Assembly (NCBI GenBank): GCA_024399065.1
Contig: JAKSIB010000006.1
Span: forward strand, 1-64,000
DNA: 64,000 bases
Reading direction: 5' to 3'
From: Fibrobacter sp.
GTDB taxonomy: Bacteria; Fibrobacterota; Fibrobacteria; Fibrobacterales; Fibrobacteraceae
Below are positions 23,750 to 32,158 of the stretch, piece by piece (the stretch's first letter is position 1; the number at the start of each line of letters is the position of its first letter). Both the position numbers and the translations under genes were made by a program. Below the pieces are notes generated by a model. The model was not told where the DNA came from. It did no database searches and saw only the letters and a program-made list of their open reading frames with translations.

Positions 23750-26700
23750 ATGTTTGGTTCTAAGGTATTAGGCGTTACCGCCCTCTCTTTGGCTTTGGCC
23801 GCTTCCGCTTTTGGTCGAGTAGGTCCTGTTAGCCAGTATGGTCAGCTTCAGGCTGGCAAGAATTCCAGTGGCAAGGGCCAGATTTACGGTGCTTGCAAGG
23901 GCGTAACCTCTGGTAACGAAGTTCAGGTTCAGGGTATGAGCCTTTTCTGGAGTATTTCCAGTGACGTAGGTTCTCCTTTCTGGACAGCAGACTATGTCAA
24001 GGGCCTTGTAGATAAACAGAATATTCAGATTATCCGTGCTCCTATGGGAGTTGATGAAGACTGGGGTTCCGGTAACTATTTTACCAACAAGGGTTACTAC
24101 CAGGGCCTCATGAACACCGTTGTTCAGGCTGCAATTGATAATGATATTTACGTGATTATCGACTACCATTCCCACAAGGCTTCTGACAATGTCAATAACG
24201 CTAAGGATTTCTTTGGCTATATGGCCCAGAAGTGGGGAAAGTACGACAACGTCATTTTCGAAGTTTTTAATGAGCCGATTTCCCAAAGTTGGGGTACCAT
24301 CAAGACTTATGCAGATCAGGTGATTTCTGAAATCCGTAAGTACTCCGATAACCTAATTGTTGTTGGCAACCGTTCTTGGGACCAGTACCCGAATGAAGCT
24401 ATTTCTGCTCCGATCAGCGATAAGAACGTTGCTTACACATTCCACTACTACGCAGGTTCCCATTCTACAGGTAACGAAGGCGCAAACGCAGTTCAGGCTA
24501 TGAACGCAGGCCTTTCCGTGTTTGTGACAGAATGGGGTACCGTGAATGCTGACGGTGACGGTGGCGTGAGCGGATCCAACTCCGGTTGGCTTTCTTGGAT
24601 GAACCAGCATAAGCTTTCCGGTGCAAACTGGGCTGTTTCCAATAAGAACGAAGGTGCTTCCTACTTTAGCGGCTCCGCCTGGAATTATTCAGAAAGTGGT
24701 AAATGGGTAAACGAAAACATCTTTAGCAAACTGCCTAAGTCTTATTCTGCATGTTCCGCTGGCGGCAACACTCCTGCATCTAGCAGCTCTGTGGCAAGTT
24801 CTTCCAGCTCTTTGCCGGCAGGTTACACTGATTATATCGATGACTTTGAAGACGGCGACTCCTTGGCATTTACAGGTGGCATCTGGTATGCCTATACCGA
24901 TAAGGATGATCTTGGTGGATCCTCCATCACCAATACTTCCAATAAGGATGCTAAAGAAAATTCTGGCTACGATGTAGTTGTCAATGGCGATAACAACACC
25001 AAGGGCATGGGTGCCATTACCGGTATCAAGCTTGTCCAAGGGCAGAATAAGTATGAACCTTACGTGGCATTGGGCATCAAGCTGAATGCCGATGAAACTG
25101 CCTACGATCTTTCTGCTTGCAAGACTATTTCTTACAAGTACAAGGGTGCCGGCCATAATTTCAAGGTGGAGGACACTGCCGTCAAGGATTATGCCTTCCA
25201 CCAGATTTCCAAGACGTCTTCCACTTCTTGGACGCAGGCAAATGTTCCTTGGGATATGTTGAATCAGCCTTCCTGGACAAGTGATCCCGTTACTCTTTCT
25301 CAGAAGAGAATTACAAAGTTCACATGGGAAGTGAAGGGTGACTTGAAGGGTTCTCAGCCTTCTCCTAACTACCTTTATATCGACGATGTTCGTTGCAACG
25401 GCCTTGCCATTAAGCCTGTGGTTGCTAAGCCTGCTTCTAGCTCCAGTTCTGCTCCGAAATCTTCTTCTAGCTCTGTGAAGAGCAGCAGTTCTTCGACACC
25501 TTCCAGCAGCTCTCGTACACCTATCGTCACCAACGTAGCCTTGACCAGCAACAATGCAACACAGAGTGTTACAGCCGGCAATGCAATCAAGAATATCACA
25601 TACACCGTCACCAACGGCACATCCGCCACGGTTACTGGATTGCCTCAGGGCCTGCAAGGCGTTTTGTCAAGCGACAAGAAGACCTTTACCATCAGCGGTA
25701 CTGTAGATGCATCCCTTGCAACCAAGGATTACGCATTCACCGTAACTGTGGCCGGTGTGGATAACAACTCTACGGCTACTGGCGTAATCAAGGTGACTCG
25801 AGCACCTATCGTCACCAGTGTGGCCTTGACCAGCAACAATGCAACACAGAGTGTTACAGCCGGCAATGCAATCAAGAATATCACATACACCGTCACCAAC
25901 GGCACATCCGCCACGGTTACTGGATTGCCTCAGGGCCTGCAAGGCGTTTTGTCAAGCGACAAGAAGACCTTTACCATCAGCGGTACAGTAGATGCCTCCC
26001 TTGCAACCAAGGACTACGCGTTCACCGTAACTGTGACCGGTGTGGATAACAACTCTACGGCTACTGGCGTAATCAAGGTGACTGAGGTGCCCAAGTCTTC
26101 CAGTTCTGTGAAGTCCTCTAGCTCTGTTGCGCCGAGCTCCAGTAGCGAAACGCCGATTGTTTCTTCTAGCAGCGAAGCTTTGGCAGAGTCCTCCTCCAGT
26201 AGCTCTGAAGTACAATCTTCTTCCTCTGAGATTTCCTCCAGTAGTGTAGCAACTTATGTAGTGACTGGCAGCCTGGAACAAAGTGTTGTAAGAGGCGGGA
26301 CGATTGAAACCGTCGTCATTACGGGCGTGAACACTTATTCCCGTAAGTCTTGGATCATCAACTTCCTGACGTTCCCGCAGAATGTTGCCGATGACAATAC
26401 GATCACTATTTCTGGTGTACTTCAGTCTTGGGGCCCAGAAGGCGATTACACTGAAACGCTAGAGGTGAATGGAGAAAAAATCTACTTCACGCTCCATGTT
26501 CTTCCCAAGCCTGTTTCTAGTTCTTCTGTGGAATCCAGCAGTTCTGTTGTATCCAGTTCTAGCAGCGAAATTCCGGCAGAGTCCTCCTCCAGTGACATCC
26601 CGGACGCTGACCTGGAACTTTCTTCCAGTTCCGTGGTATCTCAGGCACTTGCAGTAAATATGGCTGGCGCCTTCAAGATGAGCTTTGCAAACAATCAGTT

Positions 26701-26893
26701 GACTCTTTCCATGGTCAAGTCCTCAACCGTCTCCGTGCAGGTGTTCGACATGATGGGTAACATGGTTATGTCTCAGCAGGTTGCTACATCAGGAAACGCA
26801 GTTGTTCCCATGAACAATATGCGCCAAGGCAACTATATGGTTCGTGTCATAGATGGTAGCGCTGCTCAGGTGGCTCGAATCTCCATCAAGTAA
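23750..26893 (+). CDS. Secreted GH5 endoglucanase with CBM11-like module and Por-type tail
   Basis: A 1047-residue modular cellulase. Signal peptide (residues 1-22), then GH5 catalytic domain (about 55-330; the GH5_2 style) with acid/base Glu175 in FEVFNEP and nucleophile Glu261 in VTEWGT. Serine-rich linkers separate the modules. A CBM11-like domain (about 359-555) begins DYIDDFEDGDS and ends YLYIDDVRCNG. Two 95-residue Ig-like repeats (590-779) are nearly identical in DNA, and a third divergent repeat (about 840-920) follows. The C-terminus (965-1047) resembles a Por/T9SS sorting tail (VFDMMGNMV, NMRQGNYMVRV). It should cleave internal beta-1,4-glucan bonds outside the cell. The layout resembles Fibrobacter endoglucanases. 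Confidence 0.92.
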   Translation: MFGSKVLGVTALSLALAASAFGRVGPVSQYGQLQAGKNSSGKGQIYGACKGVTSGNEVQVQGMSLFWSISSDVGSPFWTADYVKGLVDKQNIQIIRAPMGVDEDWGSGNYFTNKGYYQGLMNTVVQAAIDNDIYVIIDYHSHKASDNVNNAKDFFGYMAQKWGKYDNVIFEVFNEPISQSWGTIKTYADQVISEIRKYSDNLIVVGNRSWDQYPNEAISAPISDKNVAYTFHYYAGSHSTGNEGANAVQAMNAGLSVFVTEWGTVNADGDGGVSGSNSGWLSWMNQHKLSGANWAVSNKNEGASYFSGSAWNYSESGKWVNENIFSKLPKSYSACSAGGNTPASSSSVASSSSSLPAGYTDYIDDFEDGDSLAFTGGIWYAYTDKDDLGGSSITNTSNKDAKENSGYDVVVNGDNNTKGMGAITGIKLVQGQNKYEPYVALGIKLNADETAYDLSACKTISYKYKGAGHNFKVEDTAVKDYAFHQISKTSSTSWTQANVPWDMLNQPSWTSDPVTLSQKRITKFTWEVKGDLKGSQPSPNYLYIDDVRCNGLAIKPVVAKPASSSSSAPKSSSSSVKSSSSSTPSSSSRTPIVTNVALTSNNATQSVTAGNAIKNITYTVTNGTSATVTGLPQGLQGVLSSDKKTFTISGTVDASLATKDYAFTVTVAGVDNNSTATGVIKVTRAPIVTSVALTSNNATQSVTAGNAIKNITYTVTNGTSATVTGLPQGLQGVLSSDKKTFTISGTVDASLATKDYAFTVTVTGVDNNSTATGVIKVTEVPKSSSSVKSSSSVAPSSSSETPIVSSSSEALAESSSSSSEVQSSSSEISSSSVATYVVTGSLEQSVVRGGTIETVVITGVNTYSRKSWIINFLTFPQNVADDNTITISGVLQSWGPEGDYTETLEVNGEKIYFTLHVLPKPVSSSSVESSSSVVSSSSSEIPAESSSSDIPDADLELSSSSVVSQALAVNMAGAFKMSFANNQLTLSMVKSSTVSVQVFDMMGNMVMSQQVATSGNAVVPMNNMRQGNYMVRVIDGSAAQVARISIK
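25518..26087 (+). repeat. Tandem 285-bp duplication inside the endoglucanase gene
   Basis: Copy 1 is 25518-25802 and copy 2 is 25803-26087, exactly 95 codons each. A central stretch of about 190 bp is identical even at synonymous sites; differences are confined to the ends. It encodes two Ig-like linker repeats and looks recent, or kept uniform by gene conversion. Confidence 0.9.
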
Positions 26894-26927
26894 ACATGAT
26901 TCACAAATAGGACTTCAATTCCTCCAT

Positions 26928-26966
26928 GAGGCTTCGCTCCTAAATGGGCGGGGCCTCTTTTTTTTT
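26928..26966 (+). terminator. Terminator after the endoglucanase gene
   Basis: A 10-bp stem (GAGGCTTCGC / GCGGGGCCTC, two G-U pairs), 10-nt loop, then nine Ts. Confidence 0.88.
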
Positions 26967-26996
26967 GACCAACGAGGTAAAATCTCTGCGATATTT

Positions 26997-27036
26997 AACT
27001 TTTTATGCATGTATATGCATATTTGCATAAAAAGTT
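26997..27036. promoter_or_regulatory. Perfect 13-bp inverted repeat upstream of azlCD
   Basis: Arms AACTTTTTATGCA (26997-27009) and TGCATAAAAAGTT (27024-27036) with a 14-nt spacer that itself contains ATGCAT. It ends 34 bp upstream of the azlC -10 box, a position suited to a regulator. The AT-rich symmetric form would suit an Lrp-type protein, but that is a guess. Confidence 0.6.
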
Positions 27037-27070
27037 TGGCTAAACGCTGCAAAAACTAATAGGCTTTTTC

Positions 27071-27076
27071 TATATT
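27071..27076 (+). promoter_or_regulatory. -10 box of azlCD, leaderless arrangement
   Basis: TATATT ends 7 nt before the azlC ATG and no Shine-Dalgarno is present. A transcript starting at the normal distance would begin at the start codon. Confidence 0.6.
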
Positions 27077-27083
27077 ACGACCC

Positions 27084-27830
27084 ATGAAATTTTCAAAAGG
27101 TGTAAAAGACGGTCTGCCCATTGGCATTGGATACTTTGCTGTGTCCTTTGCCTTTGGTATCAACGCTGGCGCCGCTTTGAATTCCTGGCTGTTGGCAACC
27201 TTTATTTCCATGACCAACTTGACTTCTGCAGGTCAGTTTGCCGGTCTCAAGATTATGTCCAGCGCTACAGGTACTTTGATCGAACTTGCCATTGCCAGCT
27301 TCTTCATCAATCTCCGCTATTCCTTGATGGCTATTTCCCTTTCCCAAAAGGTGACTCCTAGTTTCAATACTGCAAAGCGTCTTTTGCTGGCTACCGGTAT
27401 TACCGATGAAATTTATGCAGTCTCCATGGCCCAAAAGGAAAAGGTGAATCCGTTGTATTTCCTCGGTCTTATGACGCTTCCTTACATTGGCTGGAGTGGC
27501 GGTACATTGACTGGCGCCGTTTGCGGACAGATTCTCCCGGACATGGTGGTAAATGCTTTGGGCGTTGCCTTGTACGGAATGTTCATTGCCATCGTTGTTC
27601 CTCCCATGAAGTCTGATCGCCCCACTTTGATTGCCGTCCTTATTGCCATTGCCCTGAGCTTTGCTTTCTTCTATGCACCCGTGCTTCGCGATGTAAGTTC
27701 CGGCTTTGCCATTATCATTTGCGCAGTGGTTGCTTCCCTTGTTTGTGCAGCACTGTTCCCTGTGAAGGATAATGCAGGTGAGTCGAACAACTCCGACAAT
27801 GAATCCACCTCTTCCAAGGAGACGGTGTAA
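27084..27830 (+). CDS. azlC: AzlC-family amino-acid exporter large subunit
   Basis: A 248-residue inner-membrane protein of the AzlC/YgaZ family, the large subunit of a branched-chain amino-acid exporter. Family segments are GLPIGIGYFAVSFAFG at the N-terminus, then the LTSAGQFAGL and FFINLRYSLMA blocks. About seven hydrophobic segments. It overlaps azlD by one base (TAATG), the standard two-subunit arrangement. The acidic, Ser-rich C-terminal tail (last 20 residues) is extra. The upstream 13-bp palindrome suggests regulation, possibly amino-acid responsive. Confidence 0.93.
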   Translation: MKFSKGVKDGLPIGIGYFAVSFAFGINAGAALNSWLLATFISMTNLTSAGQFAGLKIMSSATGTLIELAIASFFINLRYSLMAISLSQKVTPSFNTAKRLLLATGITDEIYAVSMAQKEKVNPLYFLGLMTLPYIGWSGGTLTGAVCGQILPDMVVNALGVALYGMFIAIVVPPMKSDRPTLIAVLIAIALSFAFFYAPVLRDVSSGFAIIICAVVASLVCAALFPVKDNAGESNNSDNESTSSKETV

Positions 27831-28141
27831 TGATCGACTTCAATACTTACATTGAATTCCTTGCAGTGATGGCTGGTGTCACTTACCTTTTGCGCGCGGT
27901 TCCCTTTGTTCTTTTGAAAAAGGAATTGAAGAGCCCCTTCTGGAAATCCTTCCTGGCCTACATTCCCTACACGGTTTTGAGTGCAATGACGGTGCCTGCA
28001 ATTTTCTATGCTACCGAAAGCCGCCTTTCCGGCATTCTTGCCTTGGTGACTGCCACAATCGCTTCTTTGCTTGGCCGAGGCCTTGTAGTGGTTGCTGTGG
28101 TGGCTTGCGTTACCGTTCTTTTTGTAGACGGACTTCTGTAA
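27830..28141 (+). CDS. azlD: AzlD-family amino-acid exporter small subunit
   Basis: A 103-residue protein with three to four hydrophobic segments. It matches AzlD/YgaH: YLLRAVPFVLL near residue 20, SFLAYIPYTVLSAM in the middle, and a hydrophobic C-terminus. It works with the overlapping azlC product in exporting branched-chain amino acids. Translationally coupled to azlC. Confidence 0.92.
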   Translation: MIDFNTYIEFLAVMAGVTYLLRAVPFVLLKKELKSPFWKSFLAYIPYTVLSAMTVPAIFYATESRLSGILALVTATIASLLGRGLVVVAVVACVTVLFVDGLL

Positions 28142-28172
28142 TCTCCAAAGTTTTCTAACTTAAGCCGTACTT

Positions 28173-28985
28173 ATGTTGGAAGAACAGTGGAAAAAGATTA
28201 ATGAACTTTGCGACAAGTTGTCCAAGGTCACCTACGAAAATCTGACGAAGATTATCCGTCTTAACCAGACGGGAAGTTCTTCTGCTGCACAAAAGCTGGA
28301 TGACAGTTTCCAGAATGATATTGATGCCTGGATGGGTGGCGGCACTTGTTTCAGCATGACTTGGCATCTGTATCAAACCTTTACGGACATGGGCTTGAAA
28401 CCTCGATTGGTGATGGGCCATAAGCGTAAGGAACGTAACATCCACTGCGCCCTCATTTTGCCCGACGAAGAACCCTCCGCATGTCATCCCGGCCTTGTGC
28501 CGGGATCTCCCTTCGCGGTCCCTGCCCGCGAATACCTTTTTGACCCGGGCTACTTGATTTTTGAACCCCTGCCTATTCCTCTTCCACCTCCCTTTGGAAC
28601 AGGTTCTGCATTTTTTCCGTTGGTTCCCAACTGCGTGCGCCTAGACCGCCCCAACAACGAATCCATGGAACTTTGGACGGGTGGTGCTGGCGCTCCCATG
28701 AAGCTTCGTTTTGATTATCCGGTGGAAGGTGTTTCCGTAGAAGAATTCAAACAGCATTGGAACGAAAGCTTCTATCGCGAAATGATGACCTATCCGGTTC
28801 TTAATCGTCTGGATCGTGAAAAGGGAATTCAATATTATTACCAAAAAGGAAATTTGGTGACCCGTGATGCCAATGGATCCCGCATGGAAAAGATTGAAGC
28901 TCCGAACCGTGTTGAAACATTGAGCCGTATTTTTGGTCTAAAGCCGGAGCTTATTGACCAGGCATTGGGTATTTTGGACAAATAA
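28173..28985 (+). CDS. NAT/transglutaminase-like cysteine enzyme, substrate unknown
   Basis: A 270-residue cytoplasmic protein resembling arylamine N-acetyltransferases. A putative Cys-His-Asp triad is visible: Cys59 in GGGTCFSMT, His91 in NIHCALIL, and Asp124 in LFDPGYLIF. Overall similarity to true NAT is low, so the reaction is open (acyl transfer, amide transfer or peptidase). Between His91 and Asp124, residues CHPGLVPGSPF are encoded by a palindromic repeat (28484-28506) inserted in frame. It follows azlD by 31 nt and could be read through from it. No Shine-Dalgarno of note. Confidence 0.6.
   Translation: MLEEQWKKINELCDKLSKVTYENLTKIIRLNQTGSSSAAQKLDDSFQNDIDAWMGGGTCFSMTWHLYQTFTDMGLKPRLVMGHKRKERNIHCALILPDEEPSACHPGLVPGSPFAVPAREYLFDPGYLIFEPLPIPLPPPFGTGSAFFPLVPNCVRLDRPNNESMELWTGGAGAPMKLRFDYPVEGVSVEEFKQHWNESFYREMMTYPVLNRLDREKGIQYYYQKGNLVTRDANGSRMEKIEAPNRVETLSRIFGLKPELIDQALGILDK
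28484..28508. repeat. Palindromic REP-like element inside a gene
   Basis: GTCATCCCGGCCTTGTGCCG followed by GGATC: perfect 8-bp arms ATCCCGGC / GCCGGGAT with a 5-nt loop. This is the form of a dispersed repeat common in bacterial genomes, here translated in frame. Recognised from memory, not from a search. Confidence 0.65.
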
Positions 28986-28988
28986 TTA

Positions 28989-28994
28989 TATATT
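28989..28994 (+). promoter_or_regulatory. -10 box of the 29-kb lipoprotein gene
   Basis: TATATT 26 nt before the ATG at 29021; AGGAG is 5 nt before the ATG. Confidence 0.45.
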
Positions 28995-29020
28995 AGAAGA
29001 GTTCAATCTCAGGAGTATAT

Positions 29021-29509
29021 ATGAAAAAACTCGCTCTTTCTCTCTTGGCCGCAGCCTCCCTTTTCTTTATGGGTTGTGGTGCCTCCAAACTTGAAATGCA
29101 GGAACAGTCTTCCATGTGTGATGTCATGGTTGAAGTTCGTCAGGTACTGAATGACACCATTAGCTTGTATGTGGGAAATACGTTCTACCTCAATGCAAAG
29201 CAGGTTATTGCCGACGACATGTATCCTCTCTATGCAAGCACCCGCGACCCGGCTGAAATTGAAAAGCCCGCTGCAACCAATGTCATCAACAGCGACGAAG
29301 AATTCCTGAACTACCTCCGCCGTGCAGCTCCCCAGATGACTCAGATTGGTTTGGTTATCGGTTCTACGGCTGCAAACGAAATCGGTTTTGATGAAGGCGA
29401 AACTGTTGCAAAGATGACAAAGATTTTCCAGAAGATGGGTGGCGGTTCCTTGATCCTCTTCCATGATAATGCGGAAGGTGAACTCACCGACATGAAGAAA
29501 TTGTTCTAG
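29021..29509 (+). CDS. Predicted lipoprotein, unknown function
   Basis: A 162-residue lipoprotein: signal peptide with lipobox FFMGCG (Cys19). The mature part is mixed alpha/beta with no family I recognise. A Gly-rich segment (KMGGGSLILFHD) lies near the C-terminus. AGGAG 5 nt before the ATG and a -10 box support an independent gene; a terminator follows at 29538. Codon usage matches its neighbours. Confidence 0.8.
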   Translation: MKKLALSLLAAASLFFMGCGASKLEMQEQSSMCDVMVEVRQVLNDTISLYVGNTFYLNAKQVIADDMYPLYASTRDPAEIEKPAATNVINSDEEFLNYLRRAAPQMTQIGLVIGSTAANEIGFDEGETVAKMTKIFQKMGGGSLILFHDNAEGELTDMKKLF

Positions 29510-29537
29510 TCAAAACAGATTTTCTCAAAATAGAAGT

Positions 29538-29565
29538 GCCCAAAGCCTCTGCTTTGGGCATTTTT
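29538..29565 (+). terminator. Terminator after the 29-kb lipoprotein gene
   Basis: Perfect 9-bp stem GCCCAAAGC / GCTTTGGGC, loop CTCT, then ATTTTT. Confidence 0.9.
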
Positions 29566-29630
29566 GCGTATAGTATGTCACGGTTTTTTGCAATGTAAAG
29601 AAAACCTTAAAAAACTGGTTTTTGAGAATG

Positions 29631-29636
29631 TATATT
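29631..29636 (+). promoter_or_regulatory. -10 box of the second lipoprotein gene
   Basis: TATATT 34 nt upstream of the ATG at 29671, with TTAGGAGG as a strong Shine-Dalgarno before the ATG. Confidence 0.5.
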
Positions 29637-29670
29637 AAAATTCAATCGAAAAAGGTTAGGAGGTTTAATT

Positions 29671-30684
29671 ATGAATAAAATGGTCAAGGCCACTCTTGTT
29701 AGCGCTGCTGTTGTCGCAGGCTGTTTCTTTAGCGCATGCTCGGAATCGACTCCGACTAACGGCGATGTTGCTGAATTGCCGCAGAGCGATTCTGAATCCC
29801 TTGTTGTCATGAGCAAGGCTGATCTGGATAAGATCAGTACATATGAGGACAGTCTTTGTGATGAAGATGATGCGTCCTGCGAAGAAGAAGATGTTTACCC
29901 GATGTTTTCGATTGTCGCCAAGAGGATTATGGATCCTCATGAAAGGGATAAATCTACTTACGAGATTTGCTATTACAAGGTTGAATCCCCGGACGCAGAA
30001 ACAGTAGAGGTATGTCCGGCAAATCTTGACGGTTCCGACTTGTCGGTAAAATTCTACCTGGTTGCGGGTTTAACGTTTGCTGATTCAGGTTATGTCCTTG
30101 AATACGGTAAGGTATACTTTGGCGGCATCGACCTGACGGACGGAATTGTTGTTAGAAAGAATGCGGTTCAGCTCCCTCCGGGTCGTTTTACCTTGTGGAT
30201 TTCTATCGATGATAACCTGAAAAAAATTGCCAGCTTCCGAATGTCGGCAACTGTGGATGTTGTTTCCGAAAATGCGGTCGCCCATTTCTTTGACGACGAT
30301 GGCAAGGAAATTGTCGAGAGGCGTGCTGACTATGACTTTGTTGGGGAAGGTCTGCTTGCCGATGAACTGACCCTATCCAACCTTGTTCCGGTGTATGTTT
30401 CGGCTCTGTCGAGCACAGCAGATGGAAAACTGCTTATGAACCCGTATAATGCTGTGGACGTAGAATATACTTTGCATGTTGAAGAACCGGTCCATCTGTA
30501 TAAACGTGTAGGTGGAGAATACAGCGAAATCTACCAATCAAGCGTTCTTAGAATTGGATCTTCCGGAGTTGACACTATTTACGTGGCTGCGTTCTCGAAG
30601 GATGTTGACGGTGAAACCCTTGATGCACACTTGAGTGTTGTCGGCGGAAACCGTACTGCGAATATAGTCTTCAAGAAACCGTAA
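29671..30684 (+). CDS. Lipoprotein carrying the module also found in the fibro-slime protein
   Basis: A 337-residue lipoprotein with lipobox FFSAC (Cys23). After an acidic, disordered region (to about residue 90) it carries a module of about 240 residues that aligns with the middle of the giant fibro-slime protein 5 kb downstream. Shared landmarks in order: YLVAG, GIDLT, LPxGRxxL, KKxASFR, VDVVxxNAVA, LVPxYVSA, YKRVGG/YKKNASGG, GVDTIYV. The module's function is unknown; it is beta-rich and probably surface exposed. TTAGGAGG gives a clear start. The gene ends convergent with a MATE gene with no spacer and no evident terminator. Confidence 0.8.
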   Translation: MNKMVKATLVSAAVVAGCFFSACSESTPTNGDVAELPQSDSESLVVMSKADLDKISTYEDSLCDEDDASCEEEDVYPMFSIVAKRIMDPHERDKSTYEICYYKVESPDAETVEVCPANLDGSDLSVKFYLVAGLTFADSGYVLEYGKVYFGGIDLTDGIVVRKNAVQLPPGRFTLWISIDDNLKKIASFRMSATVDVVSENAVAHFFDDDGKEIVERRADYDFVGEGLLADELTLSNLVPVYVSALSSTADGKLLMNPYNAVDVEYTLHVEEPVHLYKRVGGEYSEIYQSSVLRIGSSGVDTIYVAAFSKDVDGETLDAHLSVVGGNRTANIVFKKP

Positions 30685-32070
30685 CTACTTCATTCGCTTC
30701 CATTCACGGCGTAGCATAAATATGCCGATGAAAGCTGTTCCCACGTCTGCAACGGGCTGTGCGCAGAACACGCCCGTAAGGCCGAAGAACAGGGGAAGAA
30801 TCAACAAGAATGGAATAAACAAAATCAATTGACGGCAGGCGTTCAGGAACATGGAACGACCTGCCTTTCCTGTACCCTGGAAGAAGCTTCCTGCAATCAT
30901 GCCGAAGGGGACCATGAAAATGGTGCAGGTAAAGAGACGCATGGCCTTGGCTGCCACTTGCTGCATTGTCAAGTCGCCGGGAGCAAAGGGAGCCACAAAG
31001 GCTTCGGCCTGCCACTGGACCAGGGCCCATGCGAGAATCATAAATGCCAAGGAATAGATGTAGGCGAACTTTACCACGCCCTTGACGCGGTCAAATAGCT
31101 TTGCTCCGTAATTAAAACCGATAATAGGTTGTGTTCCGTTGACGAATCCCAGTAGCGGCATTACGATGATGGAAACAATACTGTTCAGAATACCGAAGGC
31201 GGAAATGGCCATGTCGCCACCGCTCATGGTTTCTGTAGCTTTGAGGCTCTGGTTTCCGTAGGTGGTGAGGCTCCATGCCAGAATTGCGTTCATCAGGCTG
31301 TTGCAAATCTGCATCACGGAAGGGGGGAGGCCCAGGATGTAAATCTTGCGAACGTAGGGCCAGCGCAACTTCATGTAGCGACGGTTAATCTTGATGGGAG
31401 TGGTCTTCTTCAAGAAGAAGTGGGTAATCAAGAGGCTGCTGACCAGCTGGGAACAGATGGTTGCCCAGGCGGCGCCTTCAATACCCCAGTGCAACTTCAT
31501 GATGAAAACGTAGTCCAAGATCACGTTGGTGCCCGCACCGATGATTTCTCGGAACATGGCTGTCTTGGGGTGGCCCATGGAACGGATAAAGTGGTTCATG
31601 CCCGGAGCCACCGTCTGGAAGACAGCGCCAAGCAAAATAATGCGCATGTAGCTTGTAGCCACCGGGAGGGTCTGGTCGCTGGCGCCAAAGAGGCGGAGCA
31701 ACGGCTCCATGAAGGCTTCGCCCACGGCAAAAGCTCCCACGGCCATGATAATGAGCAATACGAAGGCGTTGTTCAGGATGATGGCGGCCTGTTCGTACTT
31801 CTTTTCCCCAAGACGGATGGAAAAGAGGGTGTTGGCGCCTACGCCTACGATCATGGACATGGCCATGATGAAAAGAGCGATGGGGAAGCAGAGGGTGATA
31901 CCTGCGATACCCAGGCTACCAACGCCCTGGCCCACGAAAAAACGGTCCACTATATTATATAGGGCATTGACCACCATGCTGATGATGGCTGGTACTGAAA
32001 ACTGCAGAACCAGCTTGGGAATGCTGGCGGTACCGAAGGATTTTAACTTATTTGAATGTAATTCGCTCAT
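30685..32070 (-). CDS. MATE-family efflux transporter (second copy)
   Basis: A 461-residue 12-helix MATE transporter. The N-terminal half begins IPKLVLQFSVPAIISMVVNALYNIVDRFFVG, a hallmark of the DinF/NorM-like branch; the second half repeats the pattern (about residue 235 on). It is clearly not a recent copy of the MATE at 20.5 kb. The ATG at 32070 was chosen over an in-frame TTG upstream; a TATCTT box ends 10 nt before it. The transporter follows the diguanylate cyclase gene but has its own promoter after that gene's terminator. Confidence 0.93.
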   Translation of the reverse strand: MSELHSNKLKSFGTASIPKLVLQFSVPAIISMVVNALYNIVDRFFVGQGVGSLGIAGITLCFPIALFIMAMSMIVGVGANTLFSIRLGEKKYEQAAIILNNAFVLLIIMAVGAFAVGEAFMEPLLRLFGASDQTLPVATSYMRIILLGAVFQTVAPGMNHFIRSMGHPKTAMFREIIGAGTNVILDYVFIMKLHWGIEGAAWATICSQLVSSLLITHFFLKKTTPIKINRRYMKLRWPYVRKIYILGLPPSVMQICNSLMNAILAWSLTTYGNQSLKATETMSGGDMAISAFGILNSIVSIIVMPLLGFVNGTQPIIGFNYGAKLFDRVKGVVKFAYIYSLAFMILAWALVQWQAEAFVAPFAPGDLTMQQVAAKAMRLFTCTIFMVPFGMIAGSFFQGTGKAGRSMFLNACRQLILFIPFLLILPLFFGLTGVFCAQPVADVGTAFIGIFMLRREWKRMK

Positions 32071-32080
32071 TTCGGGGCGC

Positions 32081-32086
32081 AAGATA
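32081..32086 (-). promoter_or_regulatory. -10 box of the second MATE gene
   Basis: TATCTT on the minus strand ending 10 nt before the ATG at 32070. The upstream gene's terminator T-run abuts it. No Shine-Dalgarno. Confidence 0.4.
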
Positions 32087-32115
32087 GAAAAATAGCCCCC
32101 TGGTTGAAAGGGGCC
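32087..32115 (-). terminator. Terminator after the FHA-GGDEF gene
   Basis: Minus strand: GCCCC, 9- to 10-nt loop, GGGGC, then TATTTTT. A 16-bp perfect palindrome (32145-32160) also overlaps the stop codon of the gene. Confidence 0.6.
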
Positions 32116-32158
32116 TAAAATTCATGAAAAGCGCATTTTTGTTCAAAAATCGCGATTT

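Noticed and set aside
24772-26640. Serine-codon runs in the endoglucanase gene as a CRISPR-like or microsatellite array
   Set aside because: They are irregular mixes of serine codons forming protein linkers, without fixed repeat or spacer length.
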